DNA from: Bacillus sp. CGMCC 1.16541
GTDB lineage: Bacteria > Bacillota > Bacilli > Bacillales > Bacillaceae_H
Length of the DNA: 64,000 nucleotides
Assembly: GCF_003184905.1 (NCBI RefSeq)
Contig: NZ_QFRU01000001.1
Coordinates: 186,001 to 250,000 of the forward strand
Direction: 5' to 3'
The position numbers and the translations under genes are program-made. Under the pieces are notes generated by a model. That model did not search any database, had not been told where the DNA came from, and was given only the letters and a program-made list of their open reading frames with translations. Below, piece after piece: positions 60,171 through 64,000 of the stretch (position 1 is the first letter of the stretch; each line of letters begins with the position of its first letter).

Positions 60171-60524
60171 TTACGAATAAACTCGCACAAATTGAAGAAT
60201 AATGGGAACGCCTTTTAACGGAACATCTACCGACAATAACACAAGTTCTCCCTTTTTAACGACATAGAGATGTGGAGGCTGTAAAACACCATTAATAAAA
60301 AGATTCACATAGGAAACCGTGCAAGGGTCTAAAATTCGCGTAGTGGAATGCTTTTTTAGGGAGTCTTTATTCGTATAAACTTTTTTGTGACCGTCCGATT
60401 TTGTACAATATTGATCTACATCTGCTTTGTTAATCCGTTTAAACATCTTTTCTGAACTTTGAAAAGTTGGTAACGTCAACACTGGTTTAGTCTGGCCACC
60501 CCGCTCTTGTTTTGATACATGCAT
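60171..60524 (-). CDS. DUF4183-like protein with basic N-terminus
   Basis: 117 residues. The C-terminal half ([40 protein letters not shown]) matches DUF4183; the N-terminal 60 residues are basic and variable ([15 protein letters not shown]). Paired in one operon with the downstream DUF4183 gene, so the two may assemble together. Function unknown. Confidence 0.75.
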   Translation of the reverse strand: MHVSKQERGGQTKPVLTLPTFQSSEKMFKRINKADVDQYCTKSDGHKKVYTNKDSLKKHSTTRILDPCTVSYVNLFINGVLQPPHLYVVKKGELVLLSVDVPLKGVPIILQFVRVYS

Positions 60525-60588
60525 ACGCTATCCCTCATTATACGTGCGTCTCGTTTTAAACGTATGTACAAAGAGATTTGTCTTATGA

Positions 60589-61269
60589 CTATGATTTCTT
60601 TAATAAGAACACCCACATAAATGTAAGAGACTGTTTTAATTCTACAGAAAAAGATTTAACCTGTGACTCCGTAATTCCTTTTTTATATACACCATGACCA
60701 TCTATCACAGCCCAACCGTGTTCAAGTGCTAGCTTTTCAAACTCCCAAGGCATCATTGTGTTACAAATAACATCTTCACCATACAAACGTCGATAACTAT
60801 TCGCTCTCGGACCAGCTGTGGGTCCTAAAATTCCAACGCACGCATACCCACCACGCTTCACAATCCTTGTCACTTCTTTTAAAGCTTCAGCAGGAACTGC
60901 TGTCCATTCTAACGAATTGATGGCCATCACTCCGTCTACTTGTTCATCTTCAAAAGGTAATGTTAAAATATCACCTTGCTGAAAGGTTAAATTTGATTCT
61001 TGATGATGTTTCTTTGCATGTTCAATCATTTCTTTTGATAAATCTACTCCAACTACTTCATAACCTGATTGCGATAAAAGAAATGCCCCTACCCCATCTC
61101 CACAGCCAACGTCTACAAGATAACTACCTTGCTTCATATAATGACTCAAAAAAGGGATAATACTTTTTCGACTCCCATTAAGCCACATCTCTTTACTATT
61201 TTGGTTCCAAAAATCGGCTCGTTCATTCCATTGCTTTTCAGCTTCCTCATGCCACTTAAATGTGTTCAT
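60589..61269 (-). CDS. Class I SAM-dependent methyltransferase
   Basis: 226 residues, Methyltransf_11 type: motif I YLVDVGCGDGVGAFLL near 50-65, VGVDLSKEMIEHAKK (acidic loop), QGDILTLPFEDEQVDGVMAI and RIVKRGGYACVGIL. The acceptor is unknown. The start is ATG 61269 with AAAGGGGAG 6 nt upstream; the longer frame up to 61476 has no family sequence. Confidence 0.87.
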   Translation of the reverse strand: MNTFKWHEEAEKQWNERADFWNQNSKEMWLNGSRKSIIPFLSHYMKQGSYLVDVGCGDGVGAFLLSQSGYEVVGVDLSKEMIEHAKKHHQESNLTFQQGDILTLPFEDEQVDGVMAINSLEWTAVPAEALKEVTRIVKRGGYACVGILGPTAGPRANSYRRLYGEDVICNTMMPWEFEKLALEHGWAVIDGHGVYKKGITESQVKSFSVELKQSLTFMWVFLLKKS

Positions 61270-61392
61270 CTGTAACTCCCCTTTCCTTTTTATTCTTTTT
61301 TTCGCTACGCACACTGAAAATCCTCTTTCTGATGGAATCGGTGAATATTTTTGATTTGAGTGAGTCACGCTATGATGAAAGGAGTTGAGAAG

Positions 61393-61623
61393 ATGGCTCA
61401 AAAGGAACGATTCGTGGCAGTTAAAAAGAACGGCGAAGGTGACCTTCAAGCATTCCAAACGGCTTCTGGTCAACAATTAAGCTATGAAGAAGCATTAAAA
61501 CAAGTTCAAGCAGGGAACATTGAAAATGTCAGCACTTTCACCGGCAAAGACGGGGGAACGTATATTAGAAGCAACCCTGATAACGACAAAGCGAACAACT
61601 TAGATAACTTACCAGAGTTTTAA
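61393..61623 (+). CDS. DUF3892 family protein
   Basis: 76 residues: ERFVAVKKNGEGDLQAFQTASG, SYEEALKQVQAG and NVSTFTGKDGGTYIRSNPD, the DUF3892 pattern. Small cytoplasmic protein of unknown function. AAAGGAG lies 8 nt before ATG 61393. Confidence 0.88.
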   Translation: MAQKERFVAVKKNGEGDLQAFQTASGQQLSYEEALKQVQAGNIENVSTFTGKDGGTYIRSNPDNDKANNLDNLPEF

Positions 61624-61682
61624 CAACAGCAAGGAATACAATATATACTTCTATGACTATGAACAAGAAAAGAGGATGAACG

Positions 61683-61835
61683 ATGACGAAAAAAGTTAAC
61701 AAAGGTAGCGATAATCAAAGCAACCCTAAGCGACAGCACGAATTAGTTGAAATGGGACAAGAGTTAACAACAGCTGGAGATAATTCAAAAGGAAATAAAC
61801 GAAACAAAGATCAACAAAGTAAAACAGAAAAATAA
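61683..61835 (+). CDS. Small hydrophilic protein
   Basis: 50 residues, Lys/Asn/Gln/Ser-rich, no hydrophobic segment (MTKKVNKGSDNQSNPKRQHE...). AAGAGG lies 6 nt upstream. Lies 59 bp after the DUF3892 gene and before a terminator. Composition resembles minor small acid-soluble spore proteins; not assigned. Confidence 0.55.
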   Translation: MTKKVNKGSDNQSNPKRQHELVEMGQELTTAGDNSKGNKRNKDQQSKTEK

Positions 61836-61840
61836 GAAAA

Positions 61841-61884
61841 GGGCTAAGTCAAAAGAAGGTACGACCTCCTATTCGACTTAGCCC
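61841..61884. terminator. Bidirectional terminator
   Basis: GGGCTAAGTC pairs with GACTTAGCCC, long loop with a second small stem. Confidence 0.7.
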
Positions 61885-61930
61885 ACAACTTCATCATCAC
61901 GACTCAATTTTGTATGCATACAAATCTTTT

Positions 61931-62815
61931 TTATAACGTTGCTTGTTGCTTCTTTTCTTTTTGGTGTTCAGCCCACTGTGGATAAATAATGGCTACTAGA
62001 ATTAGAAGAACACCAATCCACTGCATTGCACCTACAAGTTCCCTAAGAATCAAGCTAGACATGAAAACCGCTGTCGGAAGCTCCGCCGCACCTAAAATTG
62101 TAGCCAGTCCAGACCCGATTTTAGGTACTCCAATTGAGAAAAATAAAGTAGGAATAAATAGACCAAATAAACCAAGTAAACATCCCCACACCCAAAGCCC
62201 TTCCATAAGTGTACCATTGATTAGAAAGGACGGCGGTAAAATGATACATAAAGAAACAAGTGTACCCGTTGAGATAATGGCACTTCGTGTAATCGATGGC
62301 ACAGTCACCTCTACTCGACCGCTAAAATAAATAAATAACGCAAACGTAACGGCTGACAGTAACCCGTATATCACGCCTACTTCATATAAAACGTATTGCC
62401 CTTCAAATACACCACCAGCAAGAAACGTACCAATCGTTAAAATGACAAGCGATTGTCGTTTTGCTTTGCTCGGTAGCTTCTTAAGAGTGAGTGCTTCTAA
62501 CAGTAGTCCAATCCATGTGAACTGAAACAAAAGAACAATCGCGATCGATGCGGGAATGGTTTGAAGTGACATATAATAGAAAATACTCGTTAAACAAGTA
62601 GTCACTCCGACTGCCATCAGTGGTGGCCACTGTTTCCACGCCACTTTTTTACGAGAAAATAAAAAAGTAAGCATCCATAAAAAGAGACAACCAAAGAAGA
62701 TTTGCGCACCAATTACGTCACGAGCAATGTACCCTTTGTTATACGCAAACTTTACAATCGTCGATAAAACACCATAACTACACGCACCTAGAAAGACCAC
62801 TATCATATATCGCAT
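61931..62815 (-). CDS. EamA/DMT superfamily transporter
   Basis: 294 residues with ten membrane helices arranged as two EamA halves (about 3-135 and 148-285). PASIAIVLLFQFTWIGLLLE at the end of half one and AAELPTAVFMSSLILRE in half two are typical. Drug/metabolite exporters of this type move amino acids or other small solutes; the substrate is not predictable. It lies 29 bp after the end of topB on the same strand. Confidence 0.9.
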   Translation of the reverse strand: MRYMIVVFLGACSYGVLSTIVKFAYNKGYIARDVIGAQIFFGCLFLWMLTFLFSRKKVAWKQWPPLMAVGVTTCLTSIFYYMSLQTIPASIAIVLLFQFTWIGLLLEALTLKKLPSKAKRQSLVILTIGTFLAGGVFEGQYVLYEVGVIYGLLSAVTFALFIYFSGRVEVTVPSITRSAIISTGTLVSLCIILPPSFLINGTLMEGLWVWGCLLGLFGLFIPTLFFSIGVPKIGSGLATILGAAELPTAVFMSSLILRELVGAMQWIGVLLILVAIIYPQWAEHQKEKKQQATL

Positions 62816-62844
62816 GTTCTCTAACCCTTCTATTTAAAACTCTC

Positions 62845-64000
62845 CTATGAAGGAGTGGGAAATTCAAATACGACTTTTTTATCTTTCTCATCCCACTTTA
62901 AATAGGCATCAAATGTTTTTTCGCCTTTTTTAAATCCTTTAATTAAGTTCGTTTTGCCATCTTTTAATAACTTTTTCACGTTTGCTTGTGAGACGGTTTT
63001 ACTTAAGATTCTTTTAGACACTGTAAACGTACAGTTCGTTTTTGCGTAATTTGAACATCCGTAAAATTGGCCTTTCTCCATGACTTTCCCATCACATAAT
63101 TTACATGTTCCAAGTGAAACGTTACGTGCTTTTTTATGCTTTGGCCCTTCAATGGATTCAACATCTAAACCTTGAAAATCCCAAGACTCTGCTGTTTGAA
63201 TGGCATCTTGAATAATTTTACTTGATAATTTTTTCGTTTGTTCCATAAATGCTGCAGCTGATGCTTTTCCCTGTCCAATTTCAGCAAGGCGCTGTTCCCA
63301 CTTTGCTGTCATTTCTGGGGAAGCTAATATTTTATCACCAATCGCTGTTATTAATACTTTCGCTTTATCTGTCGCAAACACTTGGTTTTTCGTCACTTCA
63401 ATGTACTTACGATCCTTTAACATCGTAATAATACCTGCCCGTGTTGCTTCAGTTCCAAGTCCTTCTGATTTCATTAAGACTTTTTCTAACTCTTCATTAT
63501 CAAGATGTTTACCAGCCGTTTTCATAAGTGTAATTAATTTTCCTTCGGTATAACGCTTTGGAGGTTGTGTTTTTCCTTCTTTCACTTGCACATCAACCAC
63601 TTTACCTTGTTCACCTTTTTCGACGTTTGGTAACAGAACATCTTTGTCCTCTTTATCATTTTGGATGATGACTTTACGCCATCCTTCTTGGATTTGTTGT
63701 TTTCCTTTTGAAACAAATTCCGCACGACCATCTACAAGAGTCAGCAATGTTGTATAATCAAAAATTGCTTTTTCATAATGGGCAGCAATTAAACGCCGCA
63801 CAACTAAATCATAAATTTTCCGCTCATCTCCTGATAACGTGGATGGATCTTTTACTTGCTCTGTCGGAATAATTGCGTAGTGGTCTGTCACTTTCTTTTC
63901 ATTTACAAACCGTTTGTTATTTACAATGGATGATTGAGGTAACGGAAAATACGATGCATAGTCTTTAAAATGGCTGAGCTTTTGTAAGATATCTGGAAAT
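62845..64000 (-). CDS. topB: DNA topoisomerase III, C-terminal part (gene continues beyond the window)
   Basis: About 385 residues of a type IA topoisomerase are visible; the frame stays open through 64000, so the N-terminal part with the Toprim domain and active-site Tyr is outside. Seen: KKVTDHYAIIPTEQV, LMKTAGKHLDNEELEKVLMKSEGLGTEATRAGIITMLKDRKYIE without the rest, and a C-terminal cysteine cluster (CKLCDGKVMEKGQFYGCSNY, C in NCTF) that replaces the usual zinc finger. TopB decatenates and relaxes DNA in recombination and replication. Confidence 0.93.
   Translation of the reverse strand, partial: FPDILQKLSHFKDYASYFPLPQSSIVNNKRFVNEKKVTDHYAIIPTEQVKDPSTLSGDERKIYDLVVRRLIAAHYEKAIFDYTTLLTLVDGRAEFVSKGKQQIQEGWRKVIIQNDKEDKDVLLPNVEKGEQGKVVDVQVKEGKTQPPKRYTEGKLITLMKTAGKHLDNEELEKVLMKSEGLGTEATRAGIITMLKDRKYIEVTKNQVFATDKAKVLITAIGDKILASPEMTAKWEQRLAEIGQGKASAAAFMEQTKKLSSKIIQDAIQTAESWDFQGLDVESIEGPKHKKARNVSLGTCKLCDGKVMEKGQFYGCSNYAKTNCTFTVSKRILSKTVSQANVKKLLKDGKTNLIKGFKKGEKTFDAYLKWDEKDKKVVFEFPTPS

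Noticed and set aside
61270..61476. 69-residue N-terminal extension of the methyltransferase
   Set aside because: The good ribosome binding site is before ATG 61269; the extension lacks family sequence and overlaps the divergent promoter region.
1..64000. tRNA, rRNA, prophage or transposase genes
   Set aside because: None recognised on either strand; apart from small repeats the window is ordinary chromosome.

Overview
The window is a stretch of chromosome from an aerobic, endospore-forming member of the Bacillaceae (low-GC Firmicutes). The evidence is the AT-rich base composition, AGGAGG-type ribosome binding sites, frequent GTG and TTG starts, many spore-related families (Spo0M, YjcZ-type, YuzL-type, PAS sensor kinases) and two long blocks whose gene content and order follow Bacillus subtilis. 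I cannot name the species. No rRNA, tRNA, prophage, CRISPR array or transposase gene was recognised.

Layout. (1) 0-6.7 kb: azoreductase azoR with a possible MhqR operator, a Gly/Pro-rich surface or spore protein, a membrane protein, a RodA/FtsW-type glycan polymerase, two small genes and a SulP anion transporter, then a poor stretch with a partial interspersed repeat and decayed coding sequence. (2) 6.8-26.3 kb: the B. subtilis yod region (deoD, yodL, yodM, yozD, yodN, yozE, yokU, kamA, yodP/ablB, yodQ, yodR, yodS, yodT), interrupted by an LVIVD-repeat secreted protein, a spo0M/protein-kinase operon, a DUF2515 gene, an acyltransferase and D-amino acid aminotransferase. KamA turns lysine into beta-lysine, YodP acetylates it, and YodQ/R/S/T look like deacylase, CoA-transferase and aminotransferase steps of the same catabolic route. 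(3) 26.5-31.9 kb: a glutamate/dicarboxylate symporter behind a cyclic-di-AMP (ydaO-yuaA) riboswitch, the stump of a response regulator gene, a PAS histidine kinase, a YjcZ-type protein, a signal-peptidase-like protein overlapping a small membrane protein gene, and a DUF4397 protein. (4) 32-59.7 kb: a second subtilis-like block (ypmS, ypmR, ypmQ, ypmP, ilvA, ypkP, dfrA-thyA, ypjP, ypiP, brxA, ilvD, ypgR, ypgQ, bsaA, metA) with a second sensor kinase, degV, purU, a secreted LF-like metalloprotease, a NodB deacetylase, an ABC-F ATPase and fhs. (5) 59.7-64 kb: a DUF4183 pair, a methyltransferase, two small hydrophilic proteins, an EamA exporter and the 3' part of topB, which runs off the right edge.

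Functional themes are one-carbon and nucleotide metabolism (thyA, dfrA, purU, fhs, deoD), branched-chain amino acid and methionine synthesis (ilvA and ilvD, each with a CodY-like box; metA with the Glu111 of acetyl-CoA users), redox and copper chemistry (azoR, brxA, bsaA, SCO1) and sporulation or osmotic physiology (spo0M, sensor kinases, kamA/ablB, c-di-AMP riboswitch). The most unusual non-coding structures are a 326-bp element with terminal inverted repeats (43552-43877) that has partial relatives near 5.9 and 10.2 kb, a 184-bp tandem repeat ending in two long hairpins before metA, and an unidentified structured leader before the deacetylase gene at 48.8 kb.
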